Shown here in pieces: positions 20,340 to 33,002 of a stretch of 64,000 nt of DNA; within the stretch, counting starts at the first letter, position 1, and each line of letters opens with the position of its first letter. The position numbers and the translations under genes were made by a program. The notes under the pieces are model-generated. The model saw only the letters and a program-made list of their open reading frames with translations. It had not been told where the DNA came from and searched no databases. The DNA comes from Pseudonectria foliicola (taxonomy: Eukaryota > Ascomycota > Sordariomycetes > Hypocreales > Nectriaceae). Location of the stretch: contig QUZD01000121.1 in assembly GCA_003693505.1 (NCBI GenBank), positions 1 through 64,000 on the forward strand, read 5' to 3'.

Positions 20340-22680
20340 CTACGTTCCGTTGGCTCTTCGTCCGCCGTGCGTGCTCCTGCTAATGTGGCCTCGGAGCACC
20401 CTGCGCGTCTCGACCAGACTGCGCTTCTGCTTGCTCTTGGCCTTGCCGAGCGTCATGAGGAAGTTCTTCTTGCGCTGCTTCTCCCGGTTGCTGGTACTCT
20501 TGCCCGCCGCCTCCATCTTGGACTTGCGGATCGCCTGCGTACTCTTGTGCTCGTCGCGGCCGGGCTTGCCCTCCTGCGCCAGCGCCACGCGCTCCTCCTT
20601 GCTCAGCTTGCGAAGGCGGGCTGGCGCCTCAATCTCCTCTGCCGTCAAGCCATCGTCGCGGTGGCGGTTCTCGAGCTCGTGCTGTCGCTTGCGGCGGGCG
20701 CCCATGGCCTTTTCGACCGACGACGACATGCGTAGCTCCTGGAGCTTGGCCAGATCAGCGGGCGTCAGAATGGTCGTAGTGGCCAGCTCGGAGATGCGTG
20801 CCAACTCCTCGTCCAGGGCCTTTTGCTTCTCGCCGTCATCCTCGTCCTCGCCATCTTCCGTCTTCTGCTTCTTCGTCGACGGCTCGTCTTCATCATCCGA
20901 TGAGTGGTAAACGTTGACCCATTCGCCCGAGTCACTGCTGTCGTCCGAGCCAACCTCCCAACCGTCCTCCTCCTCCTCCTCTGCAGCGTCTTCGTCCTCG
21001 TCGCTGCCAGCTGTCTCGGGAAGACCCTTTTCGAGTCGCTTTCGCTTCTTCTCATCCTCCTTCCACTGCGCCAAGAGCTCCAGTCCTTCAATTCCGCCAA
21101 CTTCCTCCTCACCAAACTTGCGCTGGTGCTGAATGCCAGCCTTGAGACCCATCGTGGCATTCTTGCCACGGTCCCGTTTTCGCAGTAGCTCTGCGCCAAC
21201 TTCTCGGTACAGAGACAGCAGTCCCTTGGCAGCCATCATGACGCCCTTGTCCTTGCTCTTTCGGTACTGCACCAAATCCTGGAGGAGGGTGTCTGACATG
21301 GCCAGGGGTTGTCGAGCGCAAATCTCGCGAATCGAGTTCAAACCGGCCGCCGCAACCTCAGCAGCTGACGCTTCAGAGACGAACTCATTGGCAATCTTCT
21401 GGATCAGAGGCTCAAGTACATCCGGGGGCACCAGGCTGTGTACTGCCTGTGCAAGAGAAGCCAGAAACGACGTGACGGATTGTTGGCGGGGCGTGAGGAA
21501 CTTGATGAACCACGAGTAGAGCGCAACAATGGTGAGCTTGTGAAGGCCGACGAGACGGGTGACCAACTGAAGGACGAGGAGTTTCGTGTCCAGGGCCAGC
21601 TTGGCCTTTGTATTCTGCAGGTGCTTGGAGAAGAGCTGCTCGGCGAAGCTCTGAGGGTCGTGGAGGAGGTGCAGGGCCGAGAAGTTGAGCGGGTGAGGCT
21701 TGTTCTTCTTGCGCTCCGCCCTCTTGACCTTGTCGAGAGCTCTGTCGTAGCTCTTCTTCATCTTCTTCGTCTTCTTGTTGATGCCAATCTGATGCTTGAC
21801 CTTGGAAAGGTCAACCTCTTCATCACTGCTGTCATCTTCAAGCTCCTCTCGCTCCTTGTCTCCGCCGAGGAAGAAGCGCACGGCGCCAATGACCACCTTC
21901 TCATTGTCCGAGAGACAAGCCTCCTTCATAACATCAACGGGCTTCGAGTCGGTCCATATTTGTCGCTTCCACATCTCGCGGGTCAGCTTGATGGCCCAGA
22001 TGGCTCTAGGCGAGGCTCGGTCGGCGGTGACGAGGTTGTAGAGGACGGTCTGGATGGTACGGTTGAGGGGATGGTTGATCGTCTTGGTGTTTGAGTTTCG
22101 CAGGTCGCTCATGATTTTGGTAAACAGGAGCTCTCGCAGGGACTTGCTCGGCGACGAGACGAGGATGGGGAAGAGAGCAGTGAGGAGGCTAGTAGAGTCG
22201 ATGATCTCCTTGCGCCGCACCAAGACCAGACTACCCACAATCTTCTCCCGTAGCTCGGGATGCAGAATGGCATGATGCTGCGATAGGATCGTCTTGAGGT
22301 CGTCGGGAAATGTCTTCGTCTCCTCCTGGTAGCAATCGGCGACGTGGGCAATCAGATCGATGATGTTGTGGAAGGACGTGACCGAGTCGGCGCTGGCCGT
22401 CGATGGCGACACCAAGAAGATTTCGCGCTGCGACTCGTACTGCTCCCACTGCTTGAGGAAATCATCCTTGTATGATCTGCCACCCAGTCAACTCCTGATC
22501 GCCACGCGAAGGGCGCACTGGGACAATGACTTACTTGGGGTCGCGACGAATCTTTTGCTGCAGACTCGCGCTACATTGCGTGTCAGCACCGGCACTTTAG
22601 AGCGGCTTCAGAAAAAAGAGAAAGTGTCCATACAAGTCAGCATCCAGCTTCTCGAGAGCTGCGACTTTGCGTTTACCCAT
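20340..22680 (-). CDS. SDA1: SDA1, 60S ribosome biogenesis / nuclear export protein
   Basis: Nuclear/nucleolar Sda1 is needed for maturation and export of pre-60S ribosomal particles and for cell-cycle progression. Exons on the minus strand are 22634-22680, 22535-22570 and 20340-22476; together they code 739 residues, the normal length. The N-terminus MGKRKVAALEKLDADF joins ASLQQKIRRDPK and then SYKDDFLKQWEQYESQREIF, the conserved Sda1 start. Next come the NUC130/3NT-type region (DLIAHVADCYQEETKTFPDDL), acidic blocks (DSSDEEVDLSKVKHQ; a long D/E/S stretch near residues 540-590) and a Lys/Arg-rich C-terminus ending RRVLRGHISRS. Both introns have GT..AG ends. The start is fixed by the two tiny exons, which an unspliced frame misses (it begins inside exon 3). 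Confidence 0.95.
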
Positions 22681-24375
22681 GGCCAAGTCGTTATGGGAGG
22701 TGATGGTTTGCCAGCTACAAAAACGGACAGATACTGGTGGGGAAGGAATAAATCTGCGAAGAAAAAAAGTAGGACGGTGCTGATAAGATAAGGGGAGCGA
22801 CAAAAGGGTTCCGCGCTGCTCCCTCACACAACGATATCAACAACTTGGTAGTTCACAAAACACAGTCAAATCTACAGGGTTCAGTGACCAACGTCTACCC
22901 AAGATGCATCTTTGAGAAGCCAAGGCTACAATTAGTCGAGGACATTCTTGTTTGTACTCATCTTATCGATGCTTGTATGAGCCATAACGTGGGCGCACGT
23001 CAGAGTCCGCCTTATCGATAAGATAAACTTGACCGCGGAATCTTGCCGCGCGCCAAATCGCATTCCATCATGCCCACAAACATCACGTTTCCCATGTGAA
23101 ATTGATAGGGAAGAGAATTTGTTGCGCAATGGTGAGTTCTTCCCGTAGAGAGGTTCTGTGCCTATCGTGATCATATGTAACATGAGCCTGTGTTAAGTCG
23201 TTAGCAAAGTCACCGCGCGACTCATCCACCCACACCTCGGTTTCCCGATATCTCTCACAACCTCACGACGCTTCAATGGCTTCGAAAGATTTCTAAATTC
23301 ATCAAGAGTCCAGAGACTAAAGTCTGTTGTTTTAAACGCATGACAAATAATACTATTATACAATAACCCGTTGGCCCGAGGGTGCCAAACCCATCCGTCC
23401 CACTTTCCTTCTATCATGGACAACGAAGACAGGTCCCATGATCCCCTCGAAATATCATGATCGCATCTCCAGACAACGAGATTAAACCATTTCGGACTCC
23501 CTGAGAGCCGTACACAGTCAGGTTCTATATGTAGCGCGAGACAGGTGACCCCGCAGCAGTCCGAGCTCTTGGGCTGTCTACCACATCCTCACGTCTACAC
23601 CGCTCCACCCTTAACCTCTAGACGCCATCTACAACGCAACGAAATGCATGGTAAAAGCGTTCAAAGAGCGATTTATATTCCACCTGTGGCCTCTAATTAG
23701 CGTCATCGGGCGTCCGATGCTGGCGTAGTCGTCGAGGACGTCAACCCAGCCGACGCGACGAGGCCGATTTCTACACCTCCCTGGGCGCCTGGAAGCTTCA
23801 GCGACAGTAGACAGTAGCCAACACACCTTCTGGGGCCAGTCAAATACACTCGATTCTGGGCCTGCAGATCACAAGAAGCGTTAATGCACCTTATTTGTCG
23901 CAAGGCGACACTGGATGGTGGGCAAGTGGAGCAAATTTGTGTGTTCATTGATGGTTGTCTGTTCTAAGTCAGGATGTAATAATGTTGGATGTGAGGTTGA
24001 CGAATAAGGTAGGGCAGGAAGTCTGCAATAAGCTTGCAGCAGGTCCACGCTCCATTCCCCTAACAGACTGTCCCCCGCAAAAAAGTGATGCTCGCCTCGA
24101 ACAATCCATCAATACCAAAATATAAGCCGAAGTCTCGTCTTGCTGTTCCCCGTCCCAAAGTCATATCCCATTTTCCTGGTCTAGCAACTCCCTCATTTAA
24201 TACCTTCGTTCCCCTGCATACGCCATCGTCTCTCCGTCTGGTCACGAGCCAGTTCCGTCTGGACACGAGCCAGTTCTATGCGATCAAAGAGAAAAGAAAA
24301 AGGAATAAGGAAAGGGAAACACAAGCGAATAGAATGGGAAATGACGGGCTATCGTCGGCTTCCGGGTGGTGGCAT
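22681..24375. other. Intergenic region upstream of SDA1
   Basis: About 1.7 kb. It contains TTATCGAT/ATCGATAAG elements at about 22961 and 23012 and otherwise short unrelated open frames. I see no supportable gene. Confidence 0.45.
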
Positions 24376-25146
24376 TCAGGCCTCATCAGCTTCTCCAACT
24401 GCCTCCAGCAGTTCTTGCCACTGTTCTCCTCCGAGCCTCTTTACCGCCAATTCCAAAACCATCTTTCTCACGGGTCCTTCCGTATCGCAAGCAATGGTCT
24501 TGATGAGTTTGAATTCATCGTCCGGCGCCGCCGTGCGTGCCTTGATATACATCAATTTAGTGAGGAAATCGTCATTCTGCATCTTCAGGTTGTTTGCGAC
24601 TTCCCACGACATTCTGAGACCTTTCGTGATTGCCCGTCGTACTGCCCGAATACGCCATCTCATCTTTCCCAAATTCATGGCTCGCTCTGTGCGCCGCAAC
24701 TCCGCGAGAGGCGCCTCGCACCATAGGTTACGATACTTTCCCGATATGAGCAAGGGAACTGATTTCTTGCGACGTTCTTTGAACGTCCACACCGAGAGCT
24801 CTTCGATATCCTCTTCCAGCAATGGCAGCCATTGTCGTCCATGGGCTCCTGCCCATACCCACACCTGATTCTTGAGGCCCTCTGGGAGGACTCGAATGAC
24901 CTCTTCACAGAGCCATTCATTCATTGCTCTCTTCAATTCGCTCTGGGGGACCTTCCGTTTTCCGACTTTGTCCAATAGGTCGCCGGCTGCTGCTAATGCC
25001 ATGTCTCTGGTAAAAGTAACGTCGACTTCTTCGTACTCGTTCTCGGATTCTGACGACTCTCCATCTCCGCTGTCGGTTTCGCGCCGAATATCTGCGCCTT
25101 CGTTCTCCCATGTGTCGTCATCGCAATCTCTGGCGGTATTTGGCAT
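24376..25146 (-). CDS. Hypothetical acidic protein, 256 residues
   Basis: A single open frame from ATG at 25146 (MPNTARDCDDDTWENEG). The longer frame upstream lacks an ATG. The first 60 residues are strongly acidic (EEVDVTF, SGDGESSESENEYEE). The rest is a helical, charged domain with many Trp (NQVWVWAGAHGRQWLPLL, LSVWTFKERRKKS) and basic segments (MRWRIRAVRRAITKG). There is no signal peptide or membrane segment. Composition and length support a real coding sequence, and the C-rich pyrimidine leader upstream fits a promoter. I do not recognise the family. The acidic-then-basic layout suggests a nuclear protein, which is inference. Confidence 0.6.
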   Translation of the reverse strand: MPNTARDCDDDTWENEGADIRRETDSGDGESSESENEYEEVDVTFTRDMALAAAGDLLDKVGKRKVPQSELKRAMNEWLCEEVIRVLPEGLKNQVWVWAGAHGRQWLPLLEEDIEELSVWTFKERRKKSVPLLISGKYRNLWCEAPLAELRRTERAMNLGKMRWRIRAVRRAITKGLRMSWEVANNLKMQNDDFLTKLMYIKARTAAPDDEFKLIKTIACDTEGPVRKMVLELAVKRLGGEQWQELLEAVGEADEA

Positions 25147-27313
25147 AGTGATCTCGGTAGTTCCTAAAGAAGATTTCAATTCCGTATGTAGTAATGAGCG
25201 CAGTACTTGGTTCGAGAGAGTAAACAGGAAATCCTGACTTGAGAAGGTAAAGAATTCGGGATGAGTACGAGAAGGAAAGAAGGGAGGGGAAGAGAGAAAG
25301 CACCTACATTATATAGATAACAAGAACAAACGCTCCATTAGTATCAAACGGCACGGAATTAGGTAAATCAGCACTCCTCTAATCTTTGAATCACTGCGGC
25401 GAGCCTTTGGTTTGCTCACGTTAGGTACTCACAATCCTCCTACCGACTTGAGAGCTACCGGTTTTAGGGAAGACATCGGAGACATATTCTTCTCTTGGAT
25501 ATCAGTCTCACATGCATATCATCATTAACTACTCCCGCTTCACTCGTGTATCTTAGCCAGGGCCTAGAGGATCCATGATTCTCTCAGTACAGTCTTGTGT
25601 GGCACGTCGGCACTCCTGTGGGTGATTGGATGCAGCCTCCGCTGTCCAATCGTGGGACCTCGCCTTGCCATGACTGCAGGTTGAGGATGATCAGAGAATG
25701 GGTTCGTGGATCACCTTGTGGAGGGCTAAATCCTGCGTTCTTCTAAAGCATCACAATAAGCGCAGTTGGGCACGAATGATAGAGTATTCGCTGGAGTACA
25801 TTCTAGATCCTTCACACCAACCAAGGCCCTCCCATCTTGTCTGTCGGACGGTGGGCTATTGATGCAACCCAGGGAACTTCATTGCTGCCATATTCTGTAG
25901 AGGCATGCTATAAGGGATTCGCAAGCCAGCCACAAGCCATATTTCATTTCCACTCGCCTCCCCTGGTATAGCCTGTAGCGTATCTACTTTGAATGAACCA
26001 ACCATAATCGCCTTCTTCTCGATTATCTCTGGCTAAACAAGGACCTCTATTTCCTATGAGGCTACCTAGAACTCTCCGTCCGGGTTTTTAGCTTGTCCCC
26101 AGGCCTGCCTTGACAGGTTGGCCGAGGTGTCAAGAATGTCAAGAGCATGCAGCCGTCGCCAGAGGTGTGCTATTCCGGTGTTCCAGAAAAGTCGCTAACG
26201 CGCGTGAAATAGGGCATGGTTGGGTCAATTGCAGTACCCGTGATGCTCCCAGCGGTGGTTGTAGGCCATGACATGGATCTGGAAGCGGATCGCACGAATT
26301 TGATCACGCACACCGCGACGAGGTGTGATGCTCCATGTTTTCATATAGAAAATCCGATTCTATTTGGCAAGTTGCTTGATAGGATGCAAAGCCGGAGCTT
26401 GTGCTAGCCTGGGGATCGGGGAAAGCAGTTGTGTTCGTCTGGATGCGTGCTGATCATTCGAGCGTGGATTGTGACGCCTCGTGCCTATTGTCGGCACAGA
26501 CCTCATAAGATGGGCGCAATCGAGGTGGTCTCCGAGCCCAGAGACTTTGGTAGTGAGACCCTGATCATAGTTGACCTCCACGCAAAGCCTGGGCGCGTGG
26601 TCTTTGATCCGTGTGTCGCAGGGTACGCCGCTATGTAATGGCCTCTGTAGTCACATATCGCGAGATGGGCTTCAATTTCGATTGTGCCCTTGGCAGATAC
26701 CAAGAGGCAGACTGTTGTACTTTCACCAGTGCCCGAGCCTTGAGAGTTGCAAGGTTTGTCTGGCCCGTCGAATAGAGCCCCAATACCGCAATGCGTGAAG
26801 ATGGTCTAGCAACGCGTGCCGTTGCTTGTGTCGAAGACTGTAACCTGACGGCTCAAGGTTCTGTTTAAACATGTTCTTTGACGTCAGCTTACAACAAACA
26901 TAAGTGTGCCATCAAACTCACTGGCAGTTCTGCGCGAGGTCGAGTCGCCGTGCTGGCGGGACAAGGCCGCATCGTTGATGAGGGAGGAAGGACCCTCACA
27001 CCTCCTCGGTCCCGAGGTACGGTAGTCATGCTTGGGTCAAGTAAATGTCAGGACCGAAACAAAGATCTGATGCGCCCAGGCACACACTCATTCAAGACAT
27101 GGCAGACTAGAAAGATTGCGGTATCGAGGATCTACAAACGACAGAGTCACTGACTATAGGGCAATTATTTTTAAGAGCAATGTAATTTGGACGAGGTGAT
27201 GTTAAGCAAACCTATCTACCCATTACTTATCGCCATTTTTAACTCGAATTCGACTACCCTTTCCGAAGTAAGCTCGTACAATCTCCAAACCCGATGATGG
27301 CGATTGAAAGATC
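25147..27313. other. Gene-poor region
   Basis: About 2.2 kb between the hypothetical gene and the helicase 3' end. Open frames are short and none is convincing. I see no repeats longer than simple sequence. Confidence 0.45.
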
Positions 27314-27390
27314 TCAACCAATGCAGCAGGAATGACGAGCTACGCAAACAATGGGGAAAATCTTTGTCGGAGTAAGAGCAACGTGCCAAA

Positions 27391-30300
27391 CTAATGGACC
27401 AGGAGTATCCTTTCCAGTCGATCGAGCAGGAGTAAAAGTAGCGTCAGAAGTCGACAGAGCAGAAGTAGGAATAGCACCGGAATTCGATAGAGTGAGAGTA
27501 TGAGAAGCATTCCAAGTCGTCCGAGTAGAAGCAGTAGCTCAGATTGGCTAGCAGGAGTAGATGAAGCCTCGGCAGGCGATGGAATGGGAGCAGGCCCAAT
27601 ATCGGAAACCGAGAGAGCCAAGGCACCATCGCAAGTCGGAGGAGCAGGAATAAGAGTTACGTCGGAAGTCGACGTAGTGGGAACAGGAGTAACATCCAAG
27701 GTCGAGAGGGCAGCATCCCAAGTCGAGGGAATGGGAGCAGCAGTGCCCCAAGACGCAGCATCAATATTGCCGACAAAGGTCAAGTCGGTATCTGGCATGT
27801 GTGGCATAACCACTCGGTTCTCTCTTTGAAAATACTGCAGCATTGCGTGGAATACATCCTTCTTCACAGGCATGTGCTCTTCGTTTTCAGTACGTTCATT
27901 TTCGGACGCTCTTATTTCCTTTGGCTCTGTATTTTTCGCGATGGTATCAATGTCGCCGATGACGAACAGTCCGCCCACGTGCCGGGTAATGCTGACGCAA
28001 ATTCGTTGATACTGAGCAACAAACCCTGGACCAGTTGAAGAGTTGACGCAAAGCACAAGAATGACGACAGTTCCTTCTCGCCCTTGAAAGGAATCGGCGG
28101 TATTGACAGCGACATTTTGAAGCCGTCTCTCGGAGAGCATGGCTCGCAGGCGGACAAGGTTTGCTCTGTAAGGTGTGATGATAACAAAATCTTGCGCTTC
28201 GAGTTCTACCGAGTTGATCAAGTCGCTAATCAGATTTAGCGCCACGATGTTTTGGTCATTGTTGAAACGAGACGAGCCATCGTGCTCACAGAGGCCTTTG
28301 CAGTGAATGAATAGAGGAAGAGCCTGCCATGTGTTGGGTTCTGTGCGCTTATACTTGGTGTGAATGTACGACTTCACAGCCATCACAGCAGGCTGCTCAT
28401 GAATTGGCCGGGACGCATAGGAGAACATCTTGATGTCGTGGTAGATCAGTTGATGCGCTAGGTCAAACAACCCATTTGCGATGCGAAGTTGCTGCGTCAG
28501 GACAAAACAAGGGTTCCCCGTCCGCTTCAGATGCTCAAGGATAGACATCCTTCCATTCAAGGCAAATGGATTCATGAAATATCCATCTCTTTTCTGTACC
28601 TGCGTCATCACAGTGGGCGGGAGTTGTTTCTCATCCCCTGCCATGGCACAGGGACGAAACTTGTCGCCCCAGACAAGTAGCGCCTCCGCGCGGGACATGC
28701 AGCCTGCTTCGTCAAGAATGACGGCGTGTGCATTTTTCTTGATGGCAGAGTAGGGCTTGTCATGTGAAGCATGTGTGGTTGTACATACGACATCGGCAAG
28801 CTGCAATATCTCCTTCATCAACCCACGGACGACACTGGGAGTGCTCCGAGGTATGACAGCCTCTCCCTCTGGATGGATGCAGGTTGCCCGGCCTGCTTCC
28901 ATCAGAGCTTCAAAAGGAACTTCCCCTGCAAAGAACATTCGAAGATTCGAATATTCATCATCTTGGGAGAAGCTCTCCCGAAGCTCCCAGAGTGACTGCT
29001 GATCGGTCACTGCTAGGCTCCAGTCACGGAACCCAACGACTTTCAAGAGCCACTCACAGAGAGAGAGGTCTATATCCCAGACGCAGGGCTTAAACGGGTC
29101 CGATACCCATTCTCTACTCGAGATGATCTTTAAGAATGCCTTCGTCTCAGACTCTAACTTGAATCCTCTAACGATAAGAGGAGTACGTTGGGTTTGCGAA
29201 AGCAGCTTAGTACTGATCGAGAAGAGACGTGAGGCAAAATTGCTAATGGCAACATGAGTTGGCGCAGCAGCATATACTTTGCTTATCTTCTTATTTGCGA
29301 GAAAGATCAACGCCGTAAGAGCAAGCAGTTCGGTCTTGCCGGAACCAGCAAAACCAAATATACCAATGACGCAGAGACGGATCTTTTGGAGGTACTGCTC
29401 ATACCGCACGCGGGTAGCCGGAAGCAACTGTGCCAAAATGGTCTTGATCAGTTCGCTGTCGCCCTGGCCAAGAAGATCAATTTGAGGGAAGGCAACAATG
29501 TCGGTCGAAGGAGCAACGGTCTTTCCATCAGCGCTCTCGATGGACAGACCATTCAGATACTCATCCAAGATGGACTTGTCGATGGACTTGGGGAGGGCAT
29601 TGACGTGGAAACCGTTACCCGCAACGAACTGTCGTAACAAAACTCGCTTGATGTGATCCTCGGGGGTATCCGGCCGATCATCGAGAATGGCAACGTTTTC
29701 TTGGGACTCATCTTGGTATTTATCGTCATCAGAATCCTCGCTGTAGCCGCCGCAATCGCCAGCCTTCACCTTTGCCTTGAGGGGGTGATAAAGTCGATGT
29801 ACAGCACCGACGCGACGTTCGGACACGGACAAACCAGCATCCAGCTGCAGAAATGCGACATCCTAGTGAGCATGTTCTTCAGCGTCGTGCGGAGACTTGA
29901 AAATTCTGAAGTCCAGGTTATCGTTATCGCATCGCTCTCTGGCATTCTTCAGTGCCTTGTTGGAGAATTTTACTTTGAAGACAACGCTTCCGGCGATGTC
30001 AGGTCCCAGAACGTTCCTGGGCATCACACAAGCGGACATGGAGAAGTTTCGCATATTCTTCGTGCCGTTGGATGAAGAGAAGTAGATGCTGGCCAGGGCG
30101 TTTTCCTTCAACAGACGAGTCAGTGAGTCCCCGCACTGTTGTGCCTGAAACTCGTTAACGATTGATGTTCCCAGAGACCAAAAATGAATGGCTAGATACT
30201 TACCACATGAGTCTCATGCATGCCGATGGCGTAAAGATTGGCCATATCGTTTGAATCTTGATCGTCGGAATTGTTTTTGTTCATGCTGATGAATCGGATG

Positions 30301-31147
30301 CTCATTTTGGACTCTCGAATGCGCTGCACGTCCATCTCGGTCCAGAAAACATCCTGGACGACAGCTTGAGTCAAGACTGTCTCGACTTCGTTCACAGTAT
30401 TGAACTTGAATTGGACATGGTATTGGCTATTTTTTCCAATATTTGTAAGAATTCGACCGTATCGGTCCATGTCCCAGTCGTGGCTGGAAATTGATTAGCA
30501 TTGCAAGTCTTGTTCTGAGTGTCATACGAAACGTAAATGTCGCCATACTCGCAAAGCGAGCCCTTCAATCGGTCTTGGACGTCGATATATCCACTTTCGG
30601 TTTGGCGTTGGAGGCCACGATCAGCAAACAGTAAGATGAACTTCCTTTGCTGAGCAATCTCTTTCAAGGTTCGAAAGCCCTGGATCCTTCTGTTCTTGTT
30701 GATGTAGCCGTCAAGCTCAGATGTTGCCCCCCTGTATGAGAAACCCAACCCATCAACTAGAGGCTCATGGCCGGGCAACAAGTCAATCGTCACGAGATAA
30801 ACTCGGTTCTCGCCTCCAGTCTTTTCAGAGATTTGTGGAGGCAGCTGACTGAATTGTTCATCCGATAGGTGTGTTCCATCGACCCGAAATGTACCAGGCA
30901 GAAACTTTATGTTCACTTTGAGCTCAAGCTCAGGTTGGCCGTCACCGGTGTCGAAGAATGTGACGGCGTCATCTTCATGTCGGGGAAAACGAAGGGACAG
31001 GGCAAGATATGGCGAAATTGAAGGGTCTATGATGAAGGTCGTGTGGATGTGGTCGGAAAATCCAATTCTCTGTCCACCAATGATGACATTGGCATCTGGG
31101 TAGTAGAGACCACACGATTTTCTCAACCGTGACCTCTTCGACGACAT
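27391..31147 (-). CDS. Upf1-like superfamily 1 helicase (AAA_11/AAA_12) with unique N-terminal region
   Basis: Exon 1 30528-31147 (ATG at 31147) and exon 2 30204-30483 are joined by a 44-nt intron (gtatga..ttccag). Exon 3 starts at 30144 after a 59-nt intron with gttaac branch and tttcag acceptor. The N-terminal 390 residues are a family-specific region with no domain I can name. Helicase motifs follow: Walker A GFAGSGKT (29332-29355), motif II DEAG (28702-28713), GDEKQLPP with downstream QLR, DSFQGREG and ITRH as motifs V-VI. This is the Upf1/SMUBP2 class that unwinds RNA or DNA using ATP. An in-frame TAG at 29863-29865 (codon 394) lies before the helicase core. It is removed only if a further 129-nt 3n intron (29845-29973, donor gtaaaa, branch ctcac, acceptor tgcag) is spliced; otherwise the gene is interrupted. 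The Ser/Thr/Pro/Ala-rich tail may have slipped frame near 27540. A decayed copy lies at 11161-11850. Confidence 0.8.
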
Positions 31148-31887
31148 CGCTGAGCCGAACTGAAGCTATTTAAAAGGTCAGTCGCATCATTCATGATGAG
31201 ATAAAAGCCAGAGAAATACTTGCAACGGAGCTGGGGCCTTTGATGAATCGTAAACAGTTGTTCGTGCCGAGATGACTTGTGGTAACAAGAGGGGTTAGTT
31301 GTGAAGTGGAAAACCAGGGAGGATCAACGTGGAGAGAAACATGGACAACAACCAAAAGTTTGCTGTCAGGCACACTGAAATCTCTTTACTGCGGGGTAAC
31401 GGGTATTGTTGATTCTCGTCTGATCTGCTTGGTTCTCTCTGGTTCTGTTGCTTCTCTCTTTTTCGTTTTGCGTAATAGAGGATCGTCGAATGAGTCAAGA
31501 TGGCTGAAACGTGCTCACCTGCATAGCGTGGAAAGCCGTCCTAGATCGGTTTCAGAACTGAGAAAAGAAAGAGAGCGGTTGAACACGAGAAACGATCATT
31601 CACGACTCCGATCTGAGGAGAGCAAAAGAAGACCGGGGGGGATAGGTAGTCAATGATGCCCCAAATGCACCGATCCGCCGTTGATCGCCAAACCGCCATT
31701 CAAAGTGACATTTTCACCCATCAAGGTCCTTACCGCGGCCCTTAACAGCGAAGGGCAAAAGTTTCGCGTAGTTCTCCTATGGTAGGAGTATTACTACGTC
31801 TATTTATGATCTTCAGGGCAATAAATGCCTAATATATTCGCCGTTACGCTATCAACATAGGCTGATATGGGTAGTTTCTTAGTTAAT
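31148..31887. other. Helicase upstream region
   Basis: Probable promoter/leader of the helicase. From about 31780 the sequence becomes clearly more AT-rich, leading into the inverted-repeat element. No gene is seen. Confidence 0.45.
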
Positions 31888-31926
31888 ATAAAAGCGATGT
31901 CTACTATATATTAGGTTCAATGGGGA
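31888..31926 (+). repeat. Left terminal inverted repeat, 39 bp
   Basis: An exact reverse complement of 32964-33002. Confidence 0.95.
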
Positions 31927-32963
31927 TGTAAGTCTTAGGGTAAAACGTCGTAAAATTATAGAGGTACGCGGAACTTCTGACTACCGATTGTACCTCTGAG
32001 GTCCAACGTGTATTCTTGTCGCAGGAAGCCCTCGCCACGTCGACCTGTAGCTAGATTGCTCTGTCCATCACACAAGCGACACAGTCAGGTGGTTGTTTGG
32101 CACGGCGAGACTCCTGTTTGGTTAACGAGCAATGCTGTTTTGATTACCTTAAAGTCCTCTTCTGGGAAGCAATACAATGTCATGCACTTCAACTGAAATC
32201 CCCTTCCGTCATTACATCCCCAGCACATGCTTCAGCCATACGCCCACGCATTGATCACTGCCTTTACCGTTATCGCGCCCCGAAACAGATAAAGCAGACA
32301 GCACTCTTGAAACTGTAACATACTCGTTCCTCCATACTAGCTCATGTTATCTGATCACCAATCATGCTCTCTGGTTACGTCCTATTTAGATTGTGTTCGT
32401 CTTTCTTATCAGGAGTAGCTGTTTAACACACCACTTATCTATCGGACTCACAGTTAGAGGACGACACGCAGCAGACCTGTGCCTCTTTCCCCTCAACGTG
32501 CAGCAAGCCGCAGGAGACGAATGCTGCCGAAGGGGAAACACATCTTCAGAGTGCGCATGGTATCGTCTCCCGCCAAGTCAAGACGGTTAGCAAACGCCAA
32601 AGAAAGGTACTTTCGGACATCTCGAACAATGACAATGGGCAACTCAACGCAAAGAGGACGAGCAACGTGACAAAGAGGAGTATCGTGGCCAAGACGAGCA
32701 GTGTGGCCAAGACCAGTACCGCGACAAGAGGGGAGTAGTTATCCAACACACCTTTTTTACTAACATGCGTACTATAAAGTAGGGCGAACAACAGCTTAGC
32801 TCTTACCTAGACTTAGGAGGTATACGCTTCGATTTAGGTGACGAATCTTTCTACGTACAGACTGAGAGAAGGTAAAGTTTTCGAGATAAAGAAGCTCTCA
32901 TATAAGTAGAGAAAGAATTTTTTATTCTTATTTTTAGTCTAGTTTTGAAGCGGCCCTTATACT

Positions 32964-33002
32964 TCCCCATTGAACCTAATATATAGTAGACATCGCTTTT
33001 AT
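32964..33002 (-). repeat. Right terminal inverted repeat, 39 bp
   Basis: An exact reverse complement of 31888-31926. Confidence 0.95.

Larger units (their letters stand above)
31888..33002. mobile_element. 1.1-kb element bounded by perfect 39-bp inverted repeats
   Basis: Bases 31888-31926 (ataaaagcgatgtc.. to ..atgggga) recur exactly as the reverse complement at 32964-33002. Chance cannot explain a perfect 39-bp inverted match. TA dinucleotides lie at the outer ends, compatible with a TA target duplication as in Tc1/mariner-like elements, but this is ambiguous because the TA falls within the match. The interior is AT-rich at both ends and carries no recognisable transposase. Open frames are short (32546-32791 minus is Leu/Val-rich low complexity). 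This is best read as a non-autonomous or decayed DNA transposon. A pair of oppositely oriented solo repeats is the alternative. Confidence 0.7.
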
